Origin: Maribacter caenipelagi
GTDB taxonomy: Bacteria > Bacteroidota > Bacteroidia > Flavobacteriales > Flavobacteriaceae
Length of the DNA stretch: 64,000 nucleotides
Direction: 5' to 3'
Assembly: GCF_004364175.1 (NCBI RefSeq)
Contig: NZ_SNZW01000011.1
Coordinates: 620,001 to 684,000 of the forward strand
Under the pieces are notes generated by a model. The model saw nothing but the letters and a program-made list of their open reading frames with translations. It was not told where the DNA came from and ran no database searches. A program made the position numbers and the translations under genes. Of the stretch, positions 24,229 through 33,295 are shown one piece after another; position 1 is the first letter of the stretch, and each line of letters opens with the position of its first letter.

Positions 24229-26730
24229 TTATATTTTTTTACTTTTTAGACGTAATGAGTTGGCAATTACCGATACCGAACTGAAGCTCATCGCCAAAGC
24301 CGCAATCATTGGGGATAATAGTATTCCGAAAAACGGGTACAGTAGTCCTGCTGCTATAGGAATACCCAGCGTGTTATAAATCATTGCAAAAAAGAGGTTT
24401 TGTTTGATATTGCGCATTACGACATCACTTAGGTTTCTTGCCTTTACGATTCCGTGTAAATCGCCTTTCACCAAGGTAATTGCTGCACTTTCAATGGCAA
24501 CATCCGTACCTGTTCCCATAGCGATACCTACGTCACTTTTTGCCAACGCTGGGGCATCGTTTATGCCATCACCTGCCATTGCAACCACCTTGCCTTGCTC
24601 TTGTAATTTCTCGACTTCTTGTAATTTGTTTTCCGGTAGCATACTTGCTTGAAAATCGGCAAGGTTAAGTTCATCTGCGACAGCTTTGGCGGTGTCGTGA
24701 TTATCACCAGTAAGCATAATGACCGCAATTCCCTTATTCTGCAAATCCTTGATAGCTTTTGCACTCGTTTCCTTGATTTTGTCGCCGATAACGACGTAGC
24801 CGGCAACTTGACCTTCAACAGCGAGATAGGAAACCGTTTTCCCTTGTTTTTGGTAGGATTGTGCCTCTTCTTCCATAGCTTCGGAAACTGTAGTATTGCC
24901 CTTTTCCATCATTTTAGCATTACCCAAGGCTACTTCTTTTCCGTTCACTTTACCTTCAACACCCTTTCCTGTAACTGCGTTAAATCCATCTGCCTTTAAA
25001 AATTCTGCGTTTTGTTCTTTGCCATATTTTACGGTGGCTTCTGCCAGCGGATGTTCACTTTGGCTGTTCAAGGAAACAATGTATTGCAGTACTTCGGTTT
25101 CGGTAAACCCCTTGTCAAAAGAACCCACTTTCTCGACCGTTGGTTTTCCTTCGGTTATCGTTCCTGTTTTGTCTACAATTAGCGTATCTACCTTATCCAT
25201 TTTCTCAAGGGCTTCAGCATTCTTGATAAGCACCCCATTTTGTGCGCCTTTACCAACACCGACCATTACGGACATAGGTGTCGCAAGCCCCAAAGCACAC
25301 GGACAGGCGATAATCAATACGGCAATGGCATTGACCAAGGCATAAACATAGGCTGGCTCTGGCCCCCAAATTGCCCAAATGGCAAATGTAACAACAGCGA
25401 TTATAACAACTATTGGCACAAAATATCCCGAAACGGTATCTGCCAACTTTTGGATGGGCGCACGGCTTCGACTGGCATCGTTGACCATCTGTATTATCTG
25501 TGATAACAAGGTATCGGAACCTACCTTTTCGGCTTTCATTAAAAAAGATTGGTTACCATTGATTGTTCCGCTACTTACTTTATCATCTATTGATTTGTTT
25601 ACGGGAATGGGTTCACCAGTAATCATCGATTCGTCGATGGAAGTTTCACCTTCGGTGATCACGCCATCCACGGGAATCTTATCGCCCGGCTTGACACGCA
25701 GAATGTCACCCAATTCAATTTCATCGATGGCCACTTCTTGTTCTTCGCCATCAACTACCTTTACAGCCTTGTTAGGTGCCAATTTTAAAAGTTCCTTGAC
25801 TGCGGAATTGGTCTTGCTATGCGCACGAGCTTCCAGAACCTGCCCAAGCAATACCAAAGTTAGAATGACCGTTGCCGCTTCAAAATAGACGTGAACGGTA
25901 CCTGCCTCGGTCTTGAATTGATCTGGGAAAAAATCGGGAACGAGCATCCCGAACACGCTGAACAGCCAAGCAACACCTGCACCGATACCGATAAGCGTAA
26001 ACATATTTAAGTTCCACGTCTTTATACTGCGGTAGGCACGTTCAAAGAACATCCAAGTAGCGTAGAATACCACAGGGATAGAGAGCGCAAATTGAATCCA
26101 ATTCCAATAGTTTAATTCTAAAACATCATATAATGGATTGTTGGGCAGCATTTCGGACATTGCAATGATAAAAATGGGCAATGTGAAAGCGACCGCTATC
26201 CAGAATTTTTTAAGCAGTTTTTTATAGGTCTTTTCTTCTGCGGATAAATCGGGTTCCATAGGAACTAAATCCATCCCACAAATTGGACAGCTTCCCGGTT
26301 CATCCTTAATAATTTCGGGATGCATCGGACAGGTATATTGGGTGTCGGAAGTAGCCTTTAGGTTCACTTCTTCAACCAAATCCATCCCGCAAACAGGACA
26401 ATCGCCTGGTTTGTCGTAAGTCTTGTCGCCCTCGCAATGCATCGGGCAATAGAACGTTCCCGTTCCTTTGCCTTTGGGTTTCTCTACTTTCTTCTTATCG
26501 TGGGTATGATGATGTTCCCCATTTTGATGGATGCTGTATTGCCCACCGTTCGTTTTCAGCGCCTCTTGAAATTTTTCGATGGGAATATGTGATTGCATTT
26601 CAATGGTCGCTTCGGCTTTTTTTAAATCGACAGATGCATTAGTTACACCTTCGATTTTGGAAAGCGTCTGTTCGACGTGGGTTCTGCAACCGTTACAGGT
26701 CATTCCGTGTATATGGTAAGTATGTTTCAT
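24229..26730 (-). CDS. copA: Copper-exporting P1B-type ATPase with HMA and two HMBD domains
   Basis: From the ATG at 26730 this is an 833-residue pump; that start lies 2 bases past the upstream stop and gives a normal HMA domain (MKHTYHIHGMTCNGC), whereas an ATG at 26784 would run back into the permease gene. After the HMA come a His-rich linker and two heavy-metal-binding domains (FYCPMHCEGD...CPVCGMDLV and YTCPMHPEII...CPICGMDLVP). The catalytic core has CPCALGLATP, DKTGTITEGKP, HPLAEA and GDGINDAP. CPC plus the downstream YN and MxxSS helices place it in the Cu(I)/Ag(I) group. It exports copper to the periplasm for the CusCBA pump and the oxidase. Confidence 0.94.
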   Translation of the reverse strand: MKHTYHIHGMTCNGCRTHVEQTLSKIEGVTNASVDLKKAEATIEMQSHIPIEKFQEALKTNGGQYSIHQNGEHHHTHDKKKVEKPKGKGTGTFYCPMHCEGDKTYDKPGDCPVCGMDLVEEVNLKATSDTQYTCPMHPEIIKDEPGSCPICGMDLVPMEPDLSAEEKTYKKLLKKFWIAVAFTLPIFIIAMSEMLPNNPLYDVLELNYWNWIQFALSIPVVFYATWMFFERAYRSIKTWNLNMFTLIGIGAGVAWLFSVFGMLVPDFFPDQFKTEAGTVHVYFEAATVILTLVLLGQVLEARAHSKTNSAVKELLKLAPNKAVKVVDGEEQEVAIDEIELGDILRVKPGDKIPVDGVITEGETSIDESMITGEPIPVNKSIDDKVSSGTINGNQSFLMKAEKVGSDTLLSQIIQMVNDASRSRAPIQKLADTVSGYFVPIVVIIAVVTFAIWAIWGPEPAYVYALVNAIAVLIIACPCALGLATPMSVMVGVGKGAQNGVLIKNAEALEKMDKVDTLIVDKTGTITEGKPTVEKVGSFDKGFTETEVLQYIVSLNSQSEHPLAEATVKYGKEQNAEFLKADGFNAVTGKGVEGKVNGKEVALGNAKMMEKGNTTVSEAMEEEAQSYQKQGKTVSYLAVEGQVAGYVVIGDKIKETSAKAIKDLQNKGIAVIMLTGDNHDTAKAVADELNLADFQASMLPENKLQEVEKLQEQGKVVAMAGDGINDAPALAKSDVGIAMGTGTDVAIESAAITLVKGDLHGIVKARNLSDVVMRNIKQNLFFAMIYNTLGIPIAAGLLYPFFGILLSPMIAALAMSFSSVSVIANSLRLKSKKI

Positions 26731-26732
26731 AA

Positions 26733-27959
26733 TCATTGAATAAAAAATTTGACAATTAATCCACCAGCAAGCCATACGTAACAAATGAAGGCCGCATATT
26801 TTAATATCGTTTCCAGTAATGGACTTTTGGGTGCCATTTCGCTCATTGAATGTTCAACGTCTTTACGCTTGAAAAACCCTAAGTAAATCAGGTATCCTGA
26901 TATTGCGAGAAAGGCGATATTTAGATAGAATGTGTAATCAATCTTGAAATGGTCTTTATCTTGAATCTTGACCTGCGAAGGGTCTGGTAACATACCCAAC
27001 AAATCGAATGAATAGTGCAAGGCTAAGGATGTTCCAATTAGAGCGGTAAAGAGTAGGAACAAAATGAAAAACGACATTTTCCAACCGTAATACTTTGCGT
27101 TAATACGTAGTACAGGAAAAACCACCAAATCACTAAAAATAAATGCCATTACACCTGCAAAACTCACACCTTTACCAAACAGTAAAGCTGCTAAGGGAAT
27201 GTTGCCCATTGAACCGATAAAAGTCAAAAACGCAGCAACCGGCCCCACAACAATATGTTCCAGAACTTCGAGAAAGGTAAAATCCGTTTTTCCTTGACCA
27301 CTATTGATAAATAGCGTTTGGAAAAACGAATCTGGGACGAAGGCCGCTACGATTCCAGCAATGGTAAAACCAACGGTTACATCCTTCCAGACCATCTGCC
27401 ATTCCATCTTGTATTTCTTGGCGACCCTTGCCCAGCTATCTTCCTGCTGTATCTGCTTTTTCCAGTCTTTGGAATCATCCATTTCATCATCATCCTGACC
27501 TTCAAGATTTTTCTTCGCTTTTTCAATGAGTTTTTTGGGATTGATAATGCGGATAAGGACCCAGCAGATGAGTATGAGCAATATTCCACCTACATATTCC
27601 CCGACCACAAACTGCCATCCCAAAAAGATGGAAATGATAATTCCCAATTCAATGACCAAGTTTGTCGATGCCAGTAGGAAGGCAATAGAGGACACAAAAC
27701 TCGCCCCCTTTTTGAAAAGGGATTTTGCGCTTGCCAAAGCTGCAAAGCTGCACGAGCTACTGATAAATCCGAAAAATGTACCCAACAGCACACTTTTGGA
27801 TTCGTCTTTCCCCATTGTTTTCTGCATCCGTTTTTCGGTTACAAAAATCTGTATCATACTACTGATAATGTAACCCAAAATGAAAGCCCAAAGCGCCATC
27901 CAGAAAAATCCGGTGGTCGTATAAGCAGCTTCGCCCCATTGTTTTAGAAAATCGTTCAT
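26733..27959 (-). CDS. Permease of the ArsP/YraQ (DUF318) family
   Basis: I start it at 27959 (MNDFLKQWGEAAYTTTGFFW), nine codons after an alternative ATG, giving 408 residues. About eight to ten membrane helices carry the family signature SSSCSFAALASAK, and a second related repeat follows (SMGNIPLAALLFGKGVSF), with a charged cytoplasmic loop (about 150-195) between. Relatives export trivalent organoarsenicals (ArsP) or are of unknown specificity. Its 3' end abuts the copper ATPase by 2 bp, so copper or another thiol-reactive ion may be the real substrate. The conserved Cys in SCSFAA could be the metal site. Confidence 0.85.
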   Translation of the reverse strand: MNDFLKQWGEAAYTTTGFFWMALWAFILGYIISSMIQIFVTEKRMQKTMGKDESKSVLLGTFFGFISSSCSFAALASAKSLFKKGASFVSSIAFLLASTNLVIELGIIISIFLGWQFVVGEYVGGILLILICWVLIRIINPKKLIEKAKKNLEGQDDDEMDDSKDWKKQIQQEDSWARVAKKYKMEWQMVWKDVTVGFTIAGIVAAFVPDSFFQTLFINSGQGKTDFTFLEVLEHIVVGPVAAFLTFIGSMGNIPLAALLFGKGVSFAGVMAFIFSDLVVFPVLRINAKYYGWKMSFFILFLLFTALIGTSLALHYSFDLLGMLPDPSQVKIQDKDHFKIDYTFYLNIAFLAISGYLIYLGFFKRKDVEHSMSEMAPKSPLLETILKYAAFICYVWLAGGLIVKFFIQ

Positions 27960-28039
27960 ACGTCTTTGTTTTATTGTGCCTGACAAGGGAAGAGCTACTA
28001 ACTAACCAACCATCAACTTGCCCTTCCCATACCAGGACT

Positions 28040-28495
28040 TTATTCCAAACTGTCTTTTAACGCTGTCATATAATCTATTATCATCCTCTTATCTTCATCT
28101 GAAAGAATTGCATCCCTGTGAATGAGTGTATAAAAATCCAAAGGCATTTTATCTTCTTCAATTTGGCTTATGATAGACCGAAGTTTACTGTTCTTTCGCC
28201 GGTCTGAAAATGTTGCCCATTCATTAAAATTAAGTTCGTCCTTACCTTCTTGTATGTGGTCTTTCAGATACCAAGCCGCAGGCTGTATCTTACTATACCA
28301 CGGGTAATCTGTATTATTACTGTGGCAATCGTAGCAAGAAATCTGCAACCGATTTTTTATCGTTGCAGGTACTTGATTTTCGACCATAAAATCACTTTGC
28401 GGTACAGTATCGCTCTCGTTCAGGATTATTGGAAAGGACTGAATCACTATCAATGCCACAAGGGCAAGCCACGCTATGATTTTTAAAAACTTCAA
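28040..28495 (-). CDS. Haem-binding domain protein (Haem_bd, CxxCH)
   Basis: A 151-residue protein with an N-terminal membrane anchor (about residues 5-22) and a single c-type haem motif CYDCHSN (C54, C57, H58). The downstream NTDYPWYSKIQPAAWYL and the FNEWATFSDRRK segment are typical of the Haem_bd family in Bacteroidota. It should be a periplasmic monohaem cytochrome. Its start touches the end of the DUF3347 lipoprotein gene, which suggests joint translation. A role in redox handling of copper with the multicopper oxidase is inferred from location. Confidence 0.88.
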   Translation of the reverse strand: MKFLKIIAWLALVALIVIQSFPIILNESDTVPQSDFMVENQVPATIKNRLQISCYDCHSNNTDYPWYSKIQPAAWYLKDHIQEGKDELNFNEWATFSDRRKNSKLRSIISQIEEDKMPLDFYTLIHRDAILSDEDKRMIIDYMTALKDSLE

Positions 28496-29086
28496 TTAGT
28501 TGATTTCTCGCTGTACTTTACCGCATTTCAACATTTTGTCACCGAAATAGGGGTTTCTAATTTCCTCGTTCATACTAAGCCAAGCACCACCCTCATTATT
28601 ATTATACATAGGGCAGAATTGCTCGTATATCTTCATCTCAGTTCCGGTAATGGCAACCATATCGGTCAGATCCTTGCTCAATATCTTAAAGTGCTCACGC
28701 TGGTGTGCCATATCACTTTCTGAAATGTGTTCTGCGTGTTCAATTGCGTCTTCCATAATATCCTTGAGTTCCTGTTGCTCACTATCTGAATAGCTGGATG
28801 CATCAAAACTACCCAAAGCACTTGCAAGCGTGGTGCCCAGTTGTTTTGCCTTGTCATTATTTGTTTCGACAAGTGCATCTTTTAGTTTAAAATAGTCTTG
28901 TAGAACTGCTTTTGCACCTTTGTTTTCATTCATTTCCATATCGTCTTTGTCATCCATAGACTCTTGATGCATTTCGTTGCTCATAGGTGTAGCAGGTTCA
29001 TTTTTGTTTCCTTCTTTGCAGGAAACCGTAAGCATCATTGTGGCAGCAAGCGCCATTGTTCCTATTGTTCTTTTTACTGTTTTCAT
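28496..29086 (-). CDS. DUF3347 lipoprotein
   Basis: A 196-residue protein with a lipoprotein signal (Cys at about 23, TVSCKEG), a Met/Asp/Glu/His-rich linker (residues 34-58) and a DUF3347 domain with FCPMYNNNEG and GAWLSMNEEIRNPYFG, ending with a conserved Cys. The domain closely parallels the C-terminus of the CusB-type protein at 20661-22394, including the WLSM-EEIRNPY core. Conserved Met, Cys and His residues suggest copper binding at the outer membrane or periplasm. It lies between the multicopper oxidase and the haem protein. Confidence 0.88.
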   Translation of the reverse strand: MKTVKRTIGTMALAATMMLTVSCKEGNKNEPATPMSNEMHQESMDDKDDMEMNENKGAKAVLQDYFKLKDALVETNNDKAKQLGTTLASALGSFDASSYSDSEQQELKDIMEDAIEHAEHISESDMAHQREHFKILSKDLTDMVAITGTEMKIYEQFCPMYNNNEGGAWLSMNEEIRNPYFGDKMLKCGKVQREIN

Positions 29087-29116
29087 TTTTGTTATTTATT
29101 TAAGTTAATAATTGTT

Positions 29117-31438
29117 CTAAAATCTTAATGAAAGTCCACCACCCCAACCAAAGCGATTGTCGTAGCTTCCCATAAGAGAAAAATCTCTACTCAGCACATA
29201 TTCAAGGCCTACTTGCCAAGTCGTCTCTTCCTCAAAATCAGTTCCCTGTTCTAAATCGTTGACCCAACCAAAATCCATTTGGTATTCATATTCGCCATAG
29301 AGGGCTACATTTCTGAAAATCATAGTTGCCGTAGCGAAAGAAATTGTGGGTCTAAGTTTATTGTCAATTCTCAAATCGGAATCAATAAGTAACGGCAGTA
29401 AATACCTCACACCAACAACACCCGTTGTGGAAATCTCATCAAGACTATCTTTACCCTCGTTTTCAACATTTACACCACCAAATACCCTGAAGTAGCTATT
29501 GAGCCAACGCTCATACGTAAATTCGGCTTCCAGATTCTCATTCCAACCGTACTCGCCACGTAGGGTAAATTGATTCCGAATATTAGTGGCCGTATAAAGC
29601 AGTTCCGTCATATGACTTGCACCGGTAACTTCGCCCCAAGTCCAAATATGGTCTGCTTCGGTGGTCAGGTTGGACAATGGATAACCTTTTAATCGCTCAT
29701 CACGAGGGGTGTCATAACTGAATACTCGCGCCATTCCGCTGTTAATGTGATAAAGAACGTGGCAATGGAAGAACCAATCACCGTACTCAACGGCATCAAA
29801 TTCGATGACTACTTTCTGCATAGGTGCGACATTGACCGTGTGTTTCAACGGACTTCGTTTGCCATTTTCGTTCAATACCCGGAAAAAGTGACCGTGCAGG
29901 TGCATAGGGTGGTGCATCATTGTCATATTGTTCAATGTAATACGGACGACTTCACCTTGATTGATTTTGATTTTATCGGTCTCGGAAAGCGGTACACCAT
30001 TGATTGACCATACATAACGATTCATATTTCCCGTAAGGTTGAAGAGCATTTCCCTAATAGGTTTATCATCATCAAACTCTGTATTTTCAGGTGCTTTCAG
30101 GTAGTGATAATTGAACTCTGGATTACCACCCGTTTTCATATTGTTGCCAATGACTTTGTCCTGTGGAATCATATAACCCATTTTCATTCCACCATCCATT
30201 TGCATCTTATCGTCTTTCATTTTCATATCCTGATGAGCCATATCGTCGTGCATCATTTTCGTGGAATCCTTATCTTTTTGCATTCCATCCATCTTCATAG
30301 CGTATTTTTTCATCTTCTTAATGGAATCATTTTTTGATGGATTTATCTTGGCAGCAGGGGCACCCATTTTCATATCCATAGCCATCATTTCCTGCATTTG
30401 CTTAATGAGGTCAGGTTTTGGCACATCTGGTGCTTTCAATACTTCGCCAGTTCCTAAAAAAGCGGAAGCCTGTCCGGAACCATCTTGTGAAGTGGCTCGT
30501 ATTTCCAATTTCCCGCTATTGGGAATGGTAACAATGAAGTCATAGGTTTCGGCTACGCCGATAAGGGTTTTGTTTTTCCTGACGGGAACTACATCCAGAC
30601 CATCAGATGAAACCAACAGCGGGTCGTCGCCCCCAAACGTGAGCCAGAAATAAGAGGCAGCAGCGGCATTTACAAAGCGGACACGGACTTTTTCCCCAGG
30701 TTCAAACTCTGGGTATTGACCTTCTGCTTGTCCATTTATAAAAAAGAGGTCGTAATAATTGTCAAGTATGGCCATATCCGGCATACGTTGCCACATCATT
30801 TTCAGCTTAGCACCCGTGGCACCTTTGGCAATAACCTTGTCCCAACTTTGTATCTGATTTTTCTTGATGAGATACCATTCATTGCCACGCTTCAAATTTC
30901 TGAGTTGGGATTTTGGATTTTCGTCCATCCAATCGGATAGTACGAGCACTAAATCCTTGTCATATTCTAATTCCGTTTCTTTCGGGTTGATTTGAATTGA
31001 GCCATAAACACCACGTTGTTCTTGAAGTCCTGTGTGTGAATGATACCAGTAGGTACCCGATTGCTTTAGGGCGAACTTATATTGTTGTGTCTCGCCAGGT
31101 TTTATGGGTGGTGTCGTCAGGTAGGGTACGCCGTCGTAAAAGTTGGGAAGAATTAAGCCGTGCCAATGTACCGAGGTTTCCTTATCCATCTTATTTGTTA
31201 CGTTGATGATGGCAAATTCCCCTTCATTAAATTCAAGATTTGGTCCGGGAATACCGCCATTAATGACCATAGCTTTAACGTCTTTTCCGGTATAGTTGAC
31301 TGTTTCGTAACCAATAGTCAAATCATAGACCCGTTCTGGCCAATTGTCAACATTTTCTTCTGTCTCATTCGATACAAATTGTGCTTTTGCGCCAAAAGTG
31401 ATGAGCATTGTTAGAAGTAATGTGATTTTATATTTCAT
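29117..31438 (-). CDS. Multicopper oxidase (PcoA/CopA) fused to a PcoB/CopB-like outer-membrane barrel
   Basis: The ATG at 31438 opens a signal peptide (MKYKITLLLTMLITFGAKAQ), giving 773 residues; an ATG at 31480 adds 14 unlikely residues. The oxidase part shows all four copper motifs: SVHWHGLILP, TYWYHSHTG, HHPMHLHGHFF and WFFHCHVLYH followed by GM (axial Met). A Met/His/Asp/Lys-rich loop (about 360-440) is the expected copper-storing region. The last ~170 residues (from DHIWTWGEVTG) match the barrel of PcoB/CopB, ending in an outer-membrane C-terminus with final Phe (SLRF). PcoA and PcoB are normally separate; here oxidase and barrel are one chain, which would anchor Cu(I) oxidation at the outer membrane. 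Confidence 0.92.
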   Translation of the reverse strand: MKYKITLLLTMLITFGAKAQFVSNETEENVDNWPERVYDLTIGYETVNYTGKDVKAMVINGGIPGPNLEFNEGEFAIINVTNKMDKETSVHWHGLILPNFYDGVPYLTTPPIKPGETQQYKFALKQSGTYWYHSHTGLQEQRGVYGSIQINPKETELEYDKDLVLVLSDWMDENPKSQLRNLKRGNEWYLIKKNQIQSWDKVIAKGATGAKLKMMWQRMPDMAILDNYYDLFFINGQAEGQYPEFEPGEKVRVRFVNAAAASYFWLTFGGDDPLLVSSDGLDVVPVRKNKTLIGVAETYDFIVTIPNSGKLEIRATSQDGSGQASAFLGTGEVLKAPDVPKPDLIKQMQEMMAMDMKMGAPAAKINPSKNDSIKKMKKYAMKMDGMQKDKDSTKMMHDDMAHQDMKMKDDKMQMDGGMKMGYMIPQDKVIGNNMKTGGNPEFNYHYLKAPENTEFDDDKPIREMLFNLTGNMNRYVWSINGVPLSETDKIKINQGEVVRITLNNMTMMHHPMHLHGHFFRVLNENGKRSPLKHTVNVAPMQKVVIEFDAVEYGDWFFHCHVLYHINSGMARVFSYDTPRDERLKGYPLSNLTTEADHIWTWGEVTGASHMTELLYTATNIRNQFTLRGEYGWNENLEAEFTYERWLNSYFRVFGGVNVENEGKDSLDEISTTGVVGVRYLLPLLIDSDLRIDNKLRPTISFATATMIFRNVALYGEYEYQMDFGWVNDLEQGTDFEEETTWQVGLEYVLSRDFSLMGSYDNRFGWGGGLSLRF

Positions 31439-31508
31439 AGTTCTTAATTTTATTTGGATAAAATTACCGCTGTTAATCAATAGCTTGTGTCATAATCTTG
31501 GTTGTTAT

Positions 31509-32075
31509 CTATATAATTTTGTCCAATGAATTCCTAAAGTTTTTCTGTTGTGATTTATACTCGGTCAGGCTCATTCCCGTTTCGTTTTTGAACTGGCCAC
31601 TTAAATGATTGATATGGCTATAATCCAATAGTTGACTTATCTCGGTAAAATTCTTTTCCTGTGTTTGTATGAGTTCCTTGACCTTTTCGATTTTCAGTTT
31701 AATGAAGTATTTTTCAATGGTATTTCCTTGTGTGAATGAGAATACCTTACTGATTTTTGAATAGTCTTGATGTAATTTTTCTGATAGGTGCTTAGATAAT
31801 TTGTCGCTTAGTTGGATGGGTAGATTTTCCATCATTTTTATAAGAATAATTTTCACCTGCTCAGTTAGTGTATCCTCAGCAGAATCGATAATTGCGAAGC
31901 CGTTATTACTCAGAATTTCCTTAGTAGCATATCGCTCATCGTCGTTCTTGATGTCAAGTTTTACACGTCCCAATTCAATTTCTTTTAGTTCAATGCCCTG
32001 CAATTCAATTTCAGATTTGAGCACCTTGATACATCTATCACAAACCATATTTTTTATGTAAAAATCCTTGACCAT
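31509..32075 (-). CDS. AraC-type regulator with HMA-like metal-sensing N-terminus
   Basis: A 188-residue protein joining two folds. Residues 1-65 resemble an HMA domain with MVCDRC (residues 10-15), a soft-metal site. The C-terminal half has an AraC-type helix-turn-helix with FTEISQLLDYSHINHLSGQF and TGMSLTEYK. A metal-binding chaperone-like domain on an AraC DNA-binding unit suggests a copper/silver-responsive activator of the cus genes. It is the last gene of the cusA-cusC-araC line, 2 bp behind cusC, so it would be autoregulated. Whether Cu(I) or another ion is sensed is not determined. Confidence 0.82.
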   Translation of the reverse strand: MVKDFYIKNMVCDRCIKVLKSEIELQGIELKEIELGRVKLDIKNDDERYATKEILSNNGFAIIDSAEDTLTEQVKIILIKMMENLPIQLSDKLSKHLSEKLHQDYSKISKVFSFTQGNTIEKYFIKLKIEKVKELIQTQEKNFTEISQLLDYSHINHLSGQFKNETGMSLTEYKSQQKNFRNSLDKII

Positions 32076-32077
32076 AA

Positions 32078-33295
32078 TTAATTGATTAGATAGTTAATAA
32101 TGGCCGATTGTACATAGTACATTTGCACCGACTCGATTTGATTCATCTGAAACTTCAACTGCAATTCCTGAATGTCCAGCACATCGTTAAAATCGATAGT
32201 GCCAGTTTCATAATTTTTTACCAGAATTTCTTCGGCATCTTGGGCTTGTTTTAGATTGCGTTCTTGTGTGTAGTAAGCAATGCGAGCTTGGTTGCGTTGT
32301 GATTGCGCTTTCGCGAAAGCGGATTCCAGCACATTCAATCGCTGTTCCCTTTGGGTCTCTATTTCTTGCTGTCGCAGTTCATTTTGTTTTGAAATGGATT
32401 TGTAGCGGTTATTGAAAATGGGTATAGAAATCGACACCATTGGCATCAATACATCTTTCCCATTATCGCTGAAGTTAACATCGCTACGTTCGGTTACGGG
32501 CAAGTAATCCACACCAAAACCAATCATAGGTAAGCTTTCACGCTGGTTGAGTAGTTCAGATTGTGCCACAGATTCATAAAGTTTATCGTATTTGAGCAGT
32601 TCAGGATTGAGCGCCAGCGCTTCATTGTCATAAAAAGGGTCTTCCTGCGGAATTTCCATTTCTGGAACTACGTCAACAGTCATCATTGATTCACGGTTGA
32701 GCAAATTGTTAAAAGCTGTTTGTTCTGCCGTAAATTCTTCTTCCAAAACTTCCTTTTGTTGCTGTAACTCATTTTGCCGTATTTGAAGTCGCAACACATC
32801 TACGGCACTCGCTTTACCTACTTCTACAGACGTGAGTGCAAGTTGCTCATAGGTTTGCAATAGCTGTATATTTTCATCCAGCACAGCTTGCTTGGCACGT
32901 ATAGAATACAGGCTATAATAGGATTGTGCGACCGAAAGTGCGAGCTTGCGCTTTGCAATCGTGATTTCCACATATTCGGCATCTGCCATTGCGGTGGCAT
33001 AATTTTCACGAGTGGTTATGGTGCCAAACCACGGCAACATCTGTTTTACACCAATTCGTGCACGTTGTGCGCCCACTCTGGTTTCTGGCTCGCTCACAAA
33101 ATAACCGGCACTCACTTCAGTATTTGGAATCCAGTTGGCTTCGTTTACCTTTTCTTCGGCGATGTTGTATCGCAATTCAAAGGCTTGAATTTCTGGATTA
33201 TTAGCTTCAGCTTCCTGAATGTAGGACTGTAATTGTTGCGCTTTCGCGAAAGCAGTAACAAACAAGAACACGAGTATATATTTCAATTTTTTCAT
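32078..33295 (-). CDS. cusC: TolC-family outer-membrane factor (CusC-like)
   Basis: A 405-residue outer-membrane channel protein with signal peptide (MKKLKYILVFLFVTAFAKAQ) and the duplicated TolC helical pattern, for example LALSVAQSYYSLYSIRAKQA and EEILVKNYETGTIDFNDVL. It provides the exit duct for CusA and the CusB adaptor. The start overlaps the CusA stop in ATGA, indicating coupling, and two copies of the 16-bp CGCTTTCGCGAAAGCG palindrome lie in it (32306 and 33239), both read as AFAKA. Length is normal for Bacteroidota CusC-like factors. Confidence 0.9.
   Translation of the reverse strand: MKKLKYILVFLFVTAFAKAQQLQSYIQEAEANNPEIQAFELRYNIAEEKVNEANWIPNTEVSAGYFVSEPETRVGAQRARIGVKQMLPWFGTITTRENYATAMADAEYVEITIAKRKLALSVAQSYYSLYSIRAKQAVLDENIQLLQTYEQLALTSVEVGKASAVDVLRLQIRQNELQQQKEVLEEEFTAEQTAFNNLLNRESMMTVDVVPEMEIPQEDPFYDNEALALNPELLKYDKLYESVAQSELLNQRESLPMIGFGVDYLPVTERSDVNFSDNGKDVLMPMVSISIPIFNNRYKSISKQNELRQQEIETQREQRLNVLESAFAKAQSQRNQARIAYYTQERNLKQAQDAEEILVKNYETGTIDFNDVLDIQELQLKFQMNQIESVQMYYVQSAIINYLIN

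Noticed and set aside
26731-26784. Upstream ATG for the copper ATPase
   Set aside because: The extension overlaps the ArsP-like gene and the residues look unrelated; the ATG at 26730 gives a normal HMA domain two bases past the stop.
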